DNA of 64,000 nucleotides, taken from Neisseria weaveri (lineage in GTDB: Bacteria > Pseudomonadota > Gammaproteobacteria > Burkholderiales > Neisseriaceae). The translations under genes and the position numbers were made by a program. Shown here piece after piece: positions 20,217-29,058 of the stretch. Within the stretch, counting starts at the first letter, position 1; every line of letters begins with the position of its first letter. Location of the stretch: positions 1,612,001-1,676,000 of the forward strand of contig NZ_LR134533.1 in assembly GCF_900638685.1 (NCBI RefSeq), given 5' to 3'. Below the pieces are notes generated by a model. It did no database searches. It was not told the DNA's origin and saw nothing but the letters and a program-made list of their open reading frames with translations.

Positions 20217-20622
20217 GTTTGCAGACTGTATTGACTTATAAATATAAATTCAGGATTTTAATACAATAACGAAACCGTCATCTAACATTTTTCGATTTGG
20301 TTTTGAACTTTGGAGCATATTTAATCAGAGTCAGACAGCTGTGTTAATTGTTGCGTTTGTACAACTCATGTATATTTTGAAGCAGGTTTTAGTTGTAAAT
20401 AAATGACACAGAATTGTTTTTTCGGCATGATAGCTAACATAAGACGCAAGCTGGTTGCAGTTGCGTGAATATGGTGCGGTATTGACAGTTTGCTGTTAGA
20501 TTCTTATAGTGGCAACTTGATATATCCGATTTGCCGCCGTTTTTATAGCGGCCTGTATATTGGTGAATTGCAGCGGTTGTAATCAATTCCGTTGCTAACA
20601 ATTTTTTGATGAGGGAATAATA
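20217..20622 (+). promoter_or_regulatory. rmpM upstream region with strong sigma-70 promoter
   Basis: The 406-nt space between divergent cysB and rmpM holds no gene. TTGACA (20482-20487), a 17-nt spacer and TATAGT (20505-20510) form a near-consensus promoter, predicting a start near 20517 and a leader of about 106 nt. The ribosome-binding site GAGGGA precedes the rmpM ATG. The cysB-proximal half shows no clear element. Confidence 0.75.
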
Positions 20623-21366
20623 ATGACCAAACAGCTGAAATTAAGTGCCTTGTTTGTTGCCTTGATTGCTTCTGGCACTGCATTGGCCGCCGAGCCGCAT
20701 ACCAAACACGGTTATACCGTTAGCAGCAAATCTCAAGAAGTCGTTCGTAACAGCTACGGCGAGTGCTGGAAAAACACTTACTTCGATAAAGCTTCTCAAG
20801 GCCGTATCGAGTGTGGCGACGCTGTTGCAGTACAAACTGCACCTGAATACGCTGACGAAACTGTAGCTTTGTCTGCTAAGACTCTGTTTGGTTTCGATAA
20901 AGACAATCTGCGTCCTGAAGCAACTCAAACTCTGAATGCTTTGGCTCAACGCTTGTCTGACGCTAATGTTCAAGCTGTACGCGTAGAAGGTCACACTGAC
21001 TTTATGGGTTCAGAGCAATACAACCAAGCTTTGTCTGAGCGTCGTGCGCAAGTTGTTGCAGGCTACCTGGTTAACAACGGTGTTGCTGCCAACAAAATCA
21101 GCGCTGCCGGTTTGGGTGAGTCTCAAGCTCGCATGACTTCAGCTTGTGAAGCTGAAGTGGCTAACTTAGGTAAGAAAGTTTCTAAAGCTAAGAAACGTGA
21201 AGCTTTGATCGCTTGTATCGAACCTGATCGCCGCGTAGACGTTAAGATCCGCACCTTGGTAACCAAACAAGTATCTGCCGGTCACGTTGAAGGTGAGCGT
21301 CCTGCTGTAGATGCTGGTTGGCATCCGGCTCCTGCTTCTTCAATCCACGGTTATACTCGTAACTAA
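20623..21366 (+). CDS. rmpM: OmpA-family outer-membrane protein, RmpM (class 4 protein) type
   Basis: A periplasmic/outer-membrane protein that by family anchors porin trimers to peptidoglycan. It has a Sec signal peptide ([22 protein letters not shown]) and a short linker with a cysteine pair (C45 and C61 region). The OmpA C-terminal domain carries [28 protein letters not shown] and the arginine-binding end [11 protein letters not shown]. No N-terminal beta-barrel is present, which separates it from enteric OmpA. The pair of cysteines around ACIEPD is typical of RmpM. Codon choice (frequent gct, gta, act) differs from the neighbours and suits high expression, as does the strong promoter. Confidence 0.93.
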   Translation: MTKQLKLSALFVALIASGTALAAEPHTKHGYTVSSKSQEVVRNSYGECWKNTYFDKASQGRIECGDAVAVQTAPEYADETVALSAKTLFGFDKDNLRPEATQTLNALAQRLSDANVQAVRVEGHTDFMGSEQYNQALSERRAQVVAGYLVNNGVAANKISAAGLGESQARMTSACEAEVANLGKKVSKAKKREALIACIEPDRRVDVKIRTLVTKQVSAGHVEGERPAVDAGWHPAPASSIHGYTRN

Positions 21367-21394
21367 TTATTTGAAGATTAGCAGTTGAAATACT

Positions 21395-21426
21395 AAAAGC
21401 CCTGTTTTATACAGGGCTTTTTTATT
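21395..21426 (+). terminator. Rho-independent terminator of rmpM
   Basis: AAAAGCCCTGT and ACAGGGCTTTT form an 11-bp stem over a short T/A loop, running into a T-run, about 30 nt after the stop. Confidence 0.92.
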
Positions 21427-21757
21427 TTTGATACTATGTTAAGCGTGAAGATAAATAATGATGTATCCGTTTTCGGATAGTTTTTCCGGCTGGTGGCTGG
21501 TATAGCGTATTGGATAAGTTAAAGAGTATGGGTTGCGGAATATGCTGAATATATTTCAGGTTGAATAATATTTATTTTTGATTTCATGTTTGGGGCGGGT
21601 TTGATTACGGTATCGAGTATACGGGTATAATGGTCAGTTTGGTTAAGCATGGACAAGTTGGTATTTGAAATTTGTGAAATCGATAAAGCTTTCAATTAAG
21701 TCATTGTTTGATAATTAAGCTTGGTCGAATATGTGAAAAGGATGTGCCGGTCATACT
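21427..21757 (+). promoter_or_regulatory. Gene-free region with candidate thiL promoter
   Basis: About 330 AT-rich nt without a gene. TTGATT (21601-21606) and a perfect TATAAT (21626-21631) are spaced by 19 nt, longer than ideal. They would give a leader of about 120 nt for thiL. I see no thi-box (TPP riboswitch) signature there. Confidence 0.45.
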
Positions 21758-22714
21758 ATGAAAGAATTTGATTTTATCCGCCGCTATTTAAATACTTGCC
21801 AAGACAAAGATGTGATTTTGGGTATCGGCGACGATGCGGCTATTGTCCGTCCGCGTTCGGGCTATGATTTGTGTTTCAGCAGTGATATGTTGCTGGCCGG
21901 TCGACATTTTTTTCATGGTACGGATCCGGCTGATGTAGCTCATAAGGTTTTAGGCGTCAATATTTCGGACATGGCGGCGATGGGTGCGGTACCTCGTTGG
22001 ATTTTGCTTAGCGTAGCATTGCCCGACTTGGATGAAGAGTGGATAGAGGCATTTACCAGTAGTTTGTTTGACGTTGCCGGGCAGCATGGTGTGACTTTAA
22101 TCGGTGGCGATACAACCAAAGGTGATTGGGTTTTTAATGTTACGATAGTCGGAGAGGTGCCGACCGGCAAGGCATTACGCAGGGACGCTGCGGTAGTTGG
22201 AGATGATATTTGGATTTCCGGCAGAATAGGTTTGGCTGCGGCGGCATTACAGCATGAACTGGGCAATTTGATTTTGCCTGATTCTGTGGCGGTTGCATGT
22301 AGATCGGCTTTACTGCATCCTACGCCGCGTGTTGCGTTAGGGCTGGAGTTATTGCCGTTTGCCCATGCGGCGCAGGATATTTCAGACGGCCTTGCTCAGG
22401 ATTTGGGACATATTCTTAAAGCTTCGGGTGTTGGTGCCGAATTATTTGTTGGGCAATTGCCGACTTTATCCGGGTTAAAAGAGAGCTTGCCGACATCTGC
22501 ATTGCATCGTTGTTTGTTGGCCGGTGGTGATGATTATGAACTGGTGTTTACGGCGGCGGAACAAGATAGGGATAAAGTGTTGCGTGCTGCCGAATTAAGC
22601 AAAACGCCTGTTGCCAGAGTGGGTAAAGTTAACGATACAGGCCGTCTGAAAATTTTTAACGGGCAAGGTAAGGAGATTCAATTGGATTCATGGGGGTTTG
22701 ATCATTTTGGCTGA
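21758..22714 (+). CDS. thiL: Thiamine-monophosphate kinase
   Basis: Phosphorylates thiamine monophosphate to thiamine diphosphate with ATP (cytoplasm). The 318 residues have the AIR synthase-like fold with an N-terminal GIGDDAAIV (about 24-32), a Mg-binding SSDMLLAGRHF, VNISDMAAMGA, GGDTTKGD and the C-terminal LAGGDDYELVF, all ThiL hallmarks. It overlaps the start of pgpA, as found in many proteobacteria. One AG-DUS at 22381 is translated as ISDGLAQDL, right in the conserved AQDISDGL motif, and another at 22639 as GRLKI. Confidence 0.95.
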   Translation: MKEFDFIRRYLNTCQDKDVILGIGDDAAIVRPRSGYDLCFSSDMLLAGRHFFHGTDPADVAHKVLGVNISDMAAMGAVPRWILLSVALPDLDEEWIEAFTSSLFDVAGQHGVTLIGGDTTKGDWVFNVTIVGEVPTGKALRRDAAVVGDDIWISGRIGLAAAALQHELGNLILPDSVAVACRSALLHPTPRVALGLELLPFAHAAQDISDGLAQDLGHILKASGVGAELFVGQLPTLSGLKESLPTSALHRCLLAGGDDYELVFTAAEQDRDKVLRAAELSKTPVARVGKVNDTGRLKIFNGQGKEIQLDSWGFDHFG

Positions 22715-23195
22715 GATAAAACCGAATTTTAAATGGCTGTTGGTTCGACCTGTCTGTATGCTTGGCTTCGGCTTCGGCAGCGGTTTGGCACCGAAAGCAC
22801 CGGGTACTTTTGGTACATTGCCTGCGATTCCGATTGCTTTTTTGTTGGCTGTTGTCGGCGTTTCTGTGTGGATGTGGTTGGCGGTCTCACTGGTATTGTT
22901 TATCGGTGGAGTTTTTATTTGCAGTGAAACGGAAAGGCAGCTCGGTATTCAGGATTACGGCGGTATTGTTTGGGATGAAATTGCCGCTATGGTGTTGATT
23001 TTAGGGTTTGTGCCGTTTACGTGGGGCTGGTGGTTGGCAGCTTTTGCCGTGTTTCGTATTTTAGATGCGGTAAAGCCTTGGCCGATTAAATGGTTTGATG
23101 CCCGTATCCATGGTGGCTTGGGGATTATGCTGGATGATTTGATTGCGGCCTTGTTTTCTTTAGTTGTTTTACGCCTGTTGGCAATTTGGTTGTAA
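22698..23195 (+). CDS. pgpA: Phosphatidylglycerophosphatase A
   Basis: An inner-membrane phosphatase that removes phosphate from phosphatidylglycerophosphate to give phosphatidylglycerol. The roughly 160 residues contain the PgpA signatures GSGLAPKAPGTFGTL, the acidic IVWDEIAAM and the C-terminal MLDDLIAAL, with about four hydrophobic segments. It starts within the thiL 3' end; a TTG at 22698 or one at 22707 are candidates, so the N-terminus is uncertain by a few residues. Overlap with thiL implies translational coupling. A DUS hairpin follows. Confidence 0.93.
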   Translation: MIILAEIKPNFKWLLVRPVCMLGFGFGSGLAPKAPGTFGTLPAIPIAFLLAVVGVSVWMWLAVSLVLFIGGVFICSETERQLGIQDYGGIVWDEIAAMVLILGFVPFTWGWWLAAFAVFRILDAVKPWPIKWFDARIHGGLGIMLDDLIAALFSLVVLRLLAIWL

Positions 23196-23246
23196 AGTCC
23201 GTGTTGATATTGATGGCAATAAAGAGGCGGATAATCGGCTCGATGA

Positions 23247-23278
23247 AGCCGTCTGAAAATTTCAGACGGCCTTCGTTT
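23247..23278 (+). terminator. DUS hairpin terminator after pgpA
   Basis: AAGCCGTCTGAA (one base off AG-DUS) and the inverse AG-DUS at 23261-23272 form a compact stem followed by a T-rich stretch. Confidence 0.75.
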
Positions 23279-23493
23279 TTCTGCTTTTATAAAAGTAAAT
23301 TTTCAATATGTTTCGATAAATCAAATATATAATTTTTTTCTATTTGGAAACGGAAGTAAACAGCTCAAGGTAAAAATGTTGCACAGAATCGTGATTTTTT
23401 AAATAAAGTTAACACCAACTTGTTTTTCTTAACGGTTTATGCTGAAATACATCACAATCAAAAGAAAACATGACTGTTTTGGAGAGAGGAATT

Positions 23494-24873
23494 ATGGAAG
23501 AGACGCTAAAGAATTTATTTGATACCGTAGGCGGCTGGGTCTGGGGACCGGCAATGCTGATCTTGCTGGTCGGCACGGGCGTATTGCTGACCGTATTGCT
23601 GAAAGGCTTACAGTTCAGCATGTTGGGCTATGCTCTGAAACAGGCATTCAGACCGCACGGCAAAAAGACGGACGGTGGCGATCATGACGGCGATATTTCA
23701 CATTTCGGCGCATTGATGACGGCACTTTCCGCGACCATCGGTACGGGTAATATTGCCGGTGTGGCGACTGCGGTGGTTGCAGGCGGCCCGGGTGCAGTGT
23801 TCTGGATGTGGGTAACTGCAATTTTCGGTATGGCGACCAAATACGGCGAAGGCGTGTTGGCGGTGAAGTACCGTACTGTAAACAAACGCGGCGAAATGTC
23901 CGGCGGCCCGATGTATTATATCGAGCGCGGTTTGGGCAGCAATTGGAAATGGATGGCTTATGCGTTTGCCTTGTTCGGTACGGTTGCTTCTTTCGGTATC
24001 GGCAGCTCCGTGCAGTCCAACTCCGTGGCGCAAGCCGTTCAGTCGAGCTTTAAAATCGACCCGATGTATACCGGTATTGTGTTGACCGTATTGACTGCGA
24101 TTGTGGTTTTGGGCGGTATCCGCGGTATTGCAAAAGCGTCTTCCCTGATTGTGCCGTTGATGGCCGTATCCTATGTTTTGGGCGGTTTGGCCATTATTAT
24201 TTATAACTGGGACCTGGTTGTTCCTGCTGTTCAGCTGATTTTCTCTGACGCGTTTACCGGCCAAGCTGCCGCAGGCGGAGCGTTGGGCAGCGTAATCCGT
24301 TACGGCGTGGCTCGTGGTGTATTCTCCAACGAAGCGGGTATGGGTTCTGCGCCGATTGCCGCTGCCGCTGCCAAAACCGACCATCCTGTGCGTCAGGCTT
24401 TGGTGTCTATGACCGGTACGTTTTTGGATACCATCATCGTATGTTCGATTACCGGTATCGTTTTGGTAATGGGCTTACTGGGTGCGGGCGGAGAGTTTGT
24501 CAAACCGGAATTGAGCGGCGCGGCGTTGACAACCGATACATTCAACCGCTTATTGCCGGGCCCGGGCGGCTGGGTAGTTACCATCGGCTTGATTTTCTTT
24601 GCGTACTCAACCATTTTAGGCTGGTGTTACTACGGCGAGAAATGTGCGGCTTATGTGTTTGGCGACGGTTTTGCCAATGTTTACCGCGTGATTTATGTGG
24701 GTACGGTAATGCTGGGTACGGTAGTCAGCTTGGATTTGGTTTGGTTGGCTGCGGATACTTTCAACGGTTTGATGGCGATTCCGAACTTGATTGCTTTGAT
24801 CCTGCTTTCTAAAGTGATTGTGGGTGAAACTAAAGACTTTAAAGCAAAACGTCAAAGCGGCGAATTGCCATAA
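23494..24873 (+). CDS. Sodium:alanine/glycine symporter (AgcS family)
   Basis: An inner-membrane carrier that imports alanine or glycine with sodium. The 459 residues hold about 10 hydrophobic segments and AgcS signatures: SATIGTGNIAGVATA, GPGAVFWMWVTA, KYGEGVLAVKYR, GGPMYYIE and SNEAGMGSAPIA. I start at 23494 because GGAGAGAGG lies 5-13 nt before this ATG; the in-frame ATG at 23470 is upstream of that site and would add MTVLERGI. The gene is monocistronic, with a GC-rich hairpin after it. Confidence 0.92.
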   Translation: MEETLKNLFDTVGGWVWGPAMLILLVGTGVLLTVLLKGLQFSMLGYALKQAFRPHGKKTDGGDHDGDISHFGALMTALSATIGTGNIAGVATAVVAGGPGAVFWMWVTAIFGMATKYGEGVLAVKYRTVNKRGEMSGGPMYYIERGLGSNWKWMAYAFALFGTVASFGIGSSVQSNSVAQAVQSSFKIDPMYTGIVLTVLTAIVVLGGIRGIAKASSLIVPLMAVSYVLGGLAIIIYNWDLVVPAVQLIFSDAFTGQAAAGGALGSVIRYGVARGVFSNEAGMGSAPIAAAAAKTDHPVRQALVSMTGTFLDTIIVCSITGIVLVMGLLGAGGEFVKPELSGAALTTDTFNRLLPGPGGWVVTIGLIFFAYSTILGWCYYGEKCAAYVFGDGFANVYRVIYVGTVMLGTVVSLDLVWLAADTFNGLMAIPNLIALILLSKVIVGETKDFKAKRQSGELP

Positions 24874-24900
24874 CGCTTCATTTGATTTTATCTCGTTAAT

Positions 24901-24935
24901 TTCAGACGGCCCGGATTATTCCGGGCTGTTTTGTT
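24901..24935 (+). terminator. Terminator after the symporter gene
   Basis: GCCCGGA and TCCGGGC flank a 3-4 nt loop, followed by TGTTTTGTTTG. The left arm is merged with a partial DUS (TTCAGACGGCCC). Confidence 0.75.
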
Positions 24936-24998
24936 TGTGCGGTTCGGATTAAAAATGCGACAATCCGTTTTCCATAAACCAGTAACGTAAAACACAAT

Positions 24999-25667
24999 AT
25001 GCATCCAGCTTATTTCATTGCCGGTACGGATACCGGAATCGGCAAAACATTCTGCACCACAGCCTTATTGCACGCGGCAAAAAAAAGCGGTCTGCACAGT
25101 ACCGGCTATAAGCCGGTGGCAACGGAAGCTGATGAAAACGGTTGGAATGAAGATGTTTCCGCCTTACGCGCTGCTTCATCGGAGGTTTATGCTTATCAGG
25201 ATCATAACGGTTATACCTTTCGGGAAGCGACCGCGCCGCATTTGGCTGCCGTCGATGAAAACCGCCCGATAAATACCGCCTGTTTGAGCGAAGGTTTAGC
25301 AAAACTAAAACAGAAAAGTGGCTTGGTTTTGGTTGAAGGGGCCGGGGGGTGGTTAACGCCTTTAGATGACGAAACCGACTTTGCAGATTGGGTAGTGTCG
25401 CAGCAGCTGCCGGTTATTCTGGTGGTGGGGATGAAGTTGGGCTGCATCAATCATGCTTTGCTGACAGTGGAAGCAATACGCCATTCAGGGTTGGAGCTGG
25501 CAGGTTGGGTTGCCAACTGTATCACCGCACAGCCGCACCGTTTGGAAGACTATCTCGATACGTTGGTGAAACGTATTCCCGCACCGCTGCTGGGCTTAAT
25601 GCCGTATATGCCCGGGGCAAGGGCAGAGACGGTTGCGGAATTTCTTGACATCGGTTTACTGGATTGA
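24999..25667 (+). CDS. bioD: ATP-dependent dethiobiotin synthetase
   Basis: Closes the ureido ring of dethiobiotin from 7,8-diaminopelargonate, CO2 and ATP (biotin pathway, cytoplasm). The 222 residues begin with the P-loop GTDTGIGKTF (8-17). The substrate loop YKPVATE, the Mg-binding VEGAGGWLTPL and the late VANCI follow in family order. It is not beside bioA, bioB or bioF here. It ends just before a compact DUS hairpin. Confidence 0.95.
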   Translation: MHPAYFIAGTDTGIGKTFCTTALLHAAKKSGLHSTGYKPVATEADENGWNEDVSALRAASSEVYAYQDHNGYTFREATAPHLAAVDENRPINTACLSEGLAKLKQKSGLVLVEGAGGWLTPLDDETDFADWVVSQQLPVILVVGMKLGCINHALLTVEAIRHSGLELAGWVANCITAQPHRLEDYLDTLVKRIPAPLLGLMPYMPGARAETVAEFLDIGLLD

Positions 25668-25696
25668 TGTCGGTATTATGTATAGAAATAACCTGA

Positions 25697-25726
25697 AGGC
25701 CGTCTGAAAATTTCAGACGGCCTTTT
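25697..25726. terminator. DUS hairpin between bioD and the convergent DUF2288 gene
   Basis: AG-DUS at 25697-25708 and its inverse at 25712-25723 form a stem with a minimal loop, followed by T-runs on the plus strand. It can serve both converging genes. Confidence 0.82.
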
Positions 25727-25805
25727 GATATATAAACTTGTATCCGTTGAAACGCTTGCTTGTTTACCCGATAGCAAAACAGGTTGAAATGGCAGATTGG
25801 GGATT

Positions 25806-26102
25806 TTATCCGCAGCAGGGCTGAACCAATACCCACGGCGCAACCACCACCGCCCACATGGCCTGATTGTTGTCGAGAAAACGGCTCGCCTGATCTTCAC
25901 TGACCAAGCCGAATTTTCCGGTTTCCATCAGCGGACGCAAAGCGGAGGCATTATCGGCGGCAACCATTTCGGCTACGTTGATCAAGTCCAGCTCCTCGGA
26001 TACATAAACGGCTGCACCGCGGGCAAAATGGGTTTGCAGCTCGTCCCAATGGATTTTGGCGGTTTCCAGATTCAGTTTTTCGCCCACAGATACCGACTGC
26101 AT
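25806..26102 (-). CDS. DUF2288 family protein
   Basis: A 98-residue soluble protein. The pattern WDELQTHFARGAAVYVS, LDLINVAEMVAADN, a central LRPLME and the C-terminal WAVVVAPWVLVQP matches what I recall of DUF2288; no function is established. I take the ATG at 26102 since AAGGA lies just upstream; an in-frame ATG at 26129 is the alternative. It is divergent from the zinc transport operon, so the Zur-like site between them could affect both. Confidence 0.75.
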   Translation of the reverse strand: MQSVSVGEKLNLETAKIHWDELQTHFARGAAVYVSEELDLINVAEMVAADNASALRPLMETGKFGLVSEDQASRFLDNNQAMWAVVVAPWVLVQPCCG

Positions 26103-26171
26103 ACGTTTATCCTTTATTTTAAAAAGCATTATTGTACTGCGTTTTCAGCGCAAACCCTATTGCCGCTTTCA

Positions 26172-26201
26172 TTTACAATCCCGGTTGTTATACAGTATCA
26201 T
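26172..26201 (+). promoter_or_regulatory. znu operon promoter with candidate Zur box
   Basis: TTTACA (26172-26177) and TATCAT (26196-26201) are 18 nt apart. A 15-bp 6-3-6 imperfect palindrome, TGTTATACAGTATCA (26186-26200), covers the -10 region. It matches 10 of the 12 arm positions of the neisserial Zur consensus as I recall it (TGTTAT-N3-ATAACA). Repression by zinc-loaded Zur is the inferred outcome. Confidence 0.6.
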
Positions 26202-26249
26202 CTGCGTTGGTTTATTTTCAGACGGCCTCACGGCTGTGCGCCCTATTTT

Positions 26250-26351
26250 ATGAATACGATTTTACTGACCGGTTTGATACAGAGATTATTGATTGCCTTG
26301 TTGGCGCTCGCGTTTTTGTGGAGCGTTTACTTCTGGGCGGTCGGCGCATGA
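26250..26351 (+). CDS. Small hydrophobic membrane peptide upstream of znuC
   Basis: A 33-codon ORF, MNTILLTGLIQ followed by a leucine-rich single membrane segment and ending YFWAVGA. Its TGA overlaps the znuC ATG as ATGA, the arrangement of coupled genes. It lies between the candidate Zur-controlled promoter and znuC. No strong ribosome-binding site is visible, which argues for caution. I do not recognise a family. It may be a transporter accessory peptide or a leader ORF that couples translation. Confidence 0.45.
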   Translation: MNTILLTGLIQRLLIALLALAFLWSVYFWAVGA

Positions 26352-27073
26352 GTATCCGTACGCAAGATTTAACGGTCAGCTATAACCGTCATCCGGCTGT
26401 CCACCATTTTGATATCTGTTTTGATTCGGGCAGTATGTGGGCGGTGTTCGGGCCGAACGGTGCGGGAAAATCCACTTTTCTCAAGGCCGTGATGGGATTG
26501 CAGAAAATCGACACGGGCAAAGTCGAGTGGTGCGGCTGCGAGCGCAAAGACATTGCTTATCTGCCGCAACAGTCGGAAATAGACCGCAGCCAGCCGATGA
26601 CGGTGTTTGAATTGGCGGCAATGGGGCTGTGGTATGAAATCGGGTTTTTTGGCAGGGTCGGCAAAGCCCAGCGCGCGCGCGTGACCCAAGCTTTGGAACG
26701 CGTGGAAATGGCGGATTTTGCCGACCGCCAGATAGGTCATCTGTCAAACGGTCAGTTTCAGCGCGTGTTATTTGCGCGGATGCTGGTACAGGATGCGAAA
26801 TATTTGTTGTTGGACGAGCCGTTTAACGCGGTGGATGCCAAAACGACTTATGCTTTGTTGGAATTATTGAGGCAATGTAACAGCGAGGGCCGGACGGTGG
26901 TGGCGGTGTTGCACGATTATGAACAGGTGCGTGCTTATTTTCCCTATACCGTTTTGATTGCACGGGAAAAAATCGCTTCGGGTAAAACGGAAGACGTTTT
27001 GACCGAGCATTTTCTCAAACAAGCGGACGCGGCGGTGCAGAAGCATGATGCAGCCGATTGGTGCGAAGCGTAA
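26348..27073 (+). CDS. znuC: Zinc ABC transporter, ATP-binding subunit
   Basis: The cytoplasmic ATPase of a metal (cluster C/ABC-3) importer, 241 residues. Walker A GPNGAGKST lies at 35-43; the Q-loop is in YLPQQSEID, the signature in HLSNGQFQRVL (LSNGQ in place of LSGGQ), Walker B is LLLDEPF and the H-loop AVLHD. The start at 26348 fits the protein family; the reading frame stays open upstream but without homology. It is followed by the permease and binding-protein genes. Zinc rather than manganese specificity rests on the binding protein and the Zur-like site. Confidence 0.88.
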   Translation: MSIRTQDLTVSYNRHPAVHHFDICFDSGSMWAVFGPNGAGKSTFLKAVMGLQKIDTGKVEWCGCERKDIAYLPQQSEIDRSQPMTVFELAAMGLWYEIGFFGRVGKAQRARVTQALERVEMADFADRQIGHLSNGQFQRVLFARMLVQDAKYLLLDEPFNAVDAKTTYALLELLRQCNSEGRTVVAVLHDYEQVRAYFPYTVLIAREKIASGKTEDVLTEHFLKQADAAVQKHDAADWCEA

Positions 27074-27114
27074 CGGCGGCAGCCTTCCCATTATTTTCAG
27101 ACGGCCTCAAATAC

Positions 27115-27993
27115 ATGACAGATTTTTATACACTCATTATCGAACCTTTTGCCGAATTTGACTTTATGCGGTATGCGCTGGCTTCCATTGTCAGCTTGGC
27201 ACTGAGTGCTGCGCCGGTTGGCGTGTTTTTGGTGATGCGCCGCATGAGCTTGGTGGGTGATGCATTAAGCCATGCCGTTTTGCCGGGTGCGGCGATCGGT
27301 TATATGTTTGCCGGTTTGAGTTTGCCTGCCATGAGTGCGGGCGGGTTTATTGCCGGCATGTTGATGGCATTGCTGGCCGGTTTGGTCAGCCGGTTGACCG
27401 GATTGAAAGAAGATGCCAATTTCGCCGCTTTTTATTTGAGCAGTTTGGCTATCGGCGTGGTGTTGGTCAGCACGGGCGGAAGCAGTGTTGATTTGCTGCA
27501 TTTGCTGTTCGGTTCGGTGTTGGCGGTGGATTTACCGGCCTTACAGCTGATTGCTGCAGTTTCCAGCCTGACTTTGCTGGCCTTGGCAGTGATTTACCGA
27601 CCGCTGGTGTTGGAGAGCATTGATCCGCTGTTTTTAAAAGCGGTAAAAGGCAAGGGCGGATTCTGGCATGTTCTGTTTTTGGTTTTGGTTGTCATGAACT
27701 TGGTGGCCGGTTTCCAAACGCTCGGTACGTTGATGTCGGTAGGTTTGATGATGCTTCCGGCCATTACCGCACGTTTGTGGACGCGCAGCATGGGTTCGCT
27801 GATTCTCACGGCTTTGCTGTTGGCTTTGGTTTGCGGAACAGGCGGACTGCTGTTTTCCTATCACATTGAAATTCCTTCCGGCCCGGCCATTATTCTTTGG
27901 TGCGGCACGGCTTATCTGATTTCGATATTTTTCGGCAAAGAGGGCGGCATTCTGCCCAAGTGGCTGAGAAGCAAAAAACATAAAACAGCTTAA
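27115..27993 (+). CDS. znuB: Zinc ABC transporter, permease subunit
   Basis: An inner-membrane ABC-3 family permease of 292 residues with about eight hydrophobic segments. Family marks are RRMSLVGDALSHAVLPG near the N-terminus and FQTLGTLMSVGLMMLPA in the second half. I choose the ATG at 27115 (MTDFYTLI). The frame opens upstream but that part overlaps the end of znuC and reads through an AG-DUS at 27096-27107 (as FSDGLK). Spacing to znuC is about 40 nt, consistent with one transcript. Confidence 0.9.
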   Translation: MTDFYTLIIEPFAEFDFMRYALASIVSLALSAAPVGVFLVMRRMSLVGDALSHAVLPGAAIGYMFAGLSLPAMSAGGFIAGMLMALLAGLVSRLTGLKEDANFAAFYLSSLAIGVVLVSTGGSSVDLLHLLFGSVLAVDLPALQLIAAVSSLTLLALAVIYRPLVLESIDPLFLKAVKGKGGFWHVLFLVLVVMNLVAGFQTLGTLMSVGLMMLPAITARLWTRSMGSLILTALLLALVCGTGGLLFSYHIEIPSGPAIILWCGTAYLISIFFGKEGGILPKWLRSKKHKTA

Positions 27994-28062
27994 AATTTCA
28001 GACGGCCTTTTTCGCCGTCTTCACCATTAAAAATTAAAACGGTAGCAATAAGGAGCGGAATT

Positions 28063-28980
28063 ATGAAAAATTGGCAAGCGGTATTGATTGCGGCAGTCGT
28101 TCCGGTGGGGGCATATGCCGCGCCGATGCCTGTGGTAACGGGCTTCAGCATTTTAGGTGACATTACCAAACAAATTGGCGGTGAGCGCGTAGACGTTCAG
28201 AATTTGGTCGGTCACGACCAAGATTCGCATGTTTACCATATGACGGCAGGCGACGTGCGCAAAATCCGCAATGCAAAATTGGTTGTGTTAAACGGTTTGG
28301 GTTTAGAAGCTGCCGACATTCGGCGTGCCGCCAAACAAGGCAAAGCCGTGTATGCGGAAGCCGCCGCAGGCATTAAGGCTTTGGAAGCCGGCGAACATCA
28401 CCACCACCATCATGATCACGGTCATGACCACGGCCATCATCACCATGATCATGGCGAATTCGATCCGCATGTATGGACGGATCCCGTGTTGATGAAAACT
28501 TATGCGGCCAATATCGCACAAGCTCTGATTAAAGCCGATCCCGAAGGCAAAGCCTATTACAGCAAACGCTTAACCGACTATCAGGTGCAACTGACCAAGC
28601 TGCACGAAGAAACCAAGAAAACCTTCGACAGCATTCCGGCGGAAAAACGCAAAGTGCTGACCGGTCATGACTCCTTTGCCTATATGGCCAAGCGTTACAA
28701 TATCCAATTTACCGCCGCACAAGGTGTCAGCACGGCAGCAGAGCCTTCCGCCAAACAAATTGCGGCGATTATCCGTCAAATCAAACGCAGCGGTATCAAA
28801 GCCGTTTTTGCGGAAAACATTAAAGACACCCGCCAAATCGAGCGAATCGCCAAAGAAACCGGTGTGAAGCTCAACGGCAAGCTGTATTCCGATGCTTTGG
28901 GCAGCCGTCCCGAAGCGGATACCTATATTGAAATGTACCGCTACAATGTTAAAGCATTGGCAGATGCCATGAAGCAGTAA
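28063..28980 (+). CDS. znuA: Zinc ABC transporter, periplasmic binding protein
   Basis: A cluster A-I metal-binding protein of 305 residues with a Sec signal peptide ending near GAYAA (about 20). Metal-ligand histidines are in QDSHVYHMTAGD, DPHVWTDP and GHDSFAYM. A histidine- and aspartate-rich loop at about 112-131 (alternating HHHHH and DHGHDHG) is diagnostic of zinc-type ZnuA rather than manganese-type proteins. It is the third gene of the operon; a partial DUS stands at 27997-28008 just upstream. A compact DUS hairpin ends the operon. Confidence 0.93.
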   Translation: MKNWQAVLIAAVVPVGAYAAPMPVVTGFSILGDITKQIGGERVDVQNLVGHDQDSHVYHMTAGDVRKIRNAKLVVLNGLGLEAADIRRAAKQGKAVYAEAAAGIKALEAGEHHHHHHDHGHDHGHHHHDHGEFDPHVWTDPVLMKTYAANIAQALIKADPEGKAYYSKRLTDYQVQLTKLHEETKKTFDSIPAEKRKVLTGHDSFAYMAKRYNIQFTAAQGVSTAAEPSAKQIAAIIRQIKRSGIKAVFAENIKDTRQIERIAKETGVKLNGKLYSDALGSRPEADTYIEMYRYNVKALADAMKQ

Positions 28981-29000
28981 ACGGTTTGGATAAGCTCAAA

Positions 29001-29027
29001 AGGCCGTCTGAAATTTTCAGACGGCCT
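29001..29027. terminator. DUS hairpin between convergent znuA and rph
   Basis: AG-DUS at 29001-29012 and inverse AG-DUS at 29016-29027 form a stem extended by AAAATT symmetry, between two converging genes. Confidence 0.82.
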
Positions 29028-29058
29028 TTGTTCATTGCAGACAAATGATAACCGGGGC

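Noticed and set aside
26132..26347. N-terminal extension of znuC
   Set aside because: The extra residues do not resemble any ABC protein and cross the promoter and small ORF; the ATG at 26348 fits the family.
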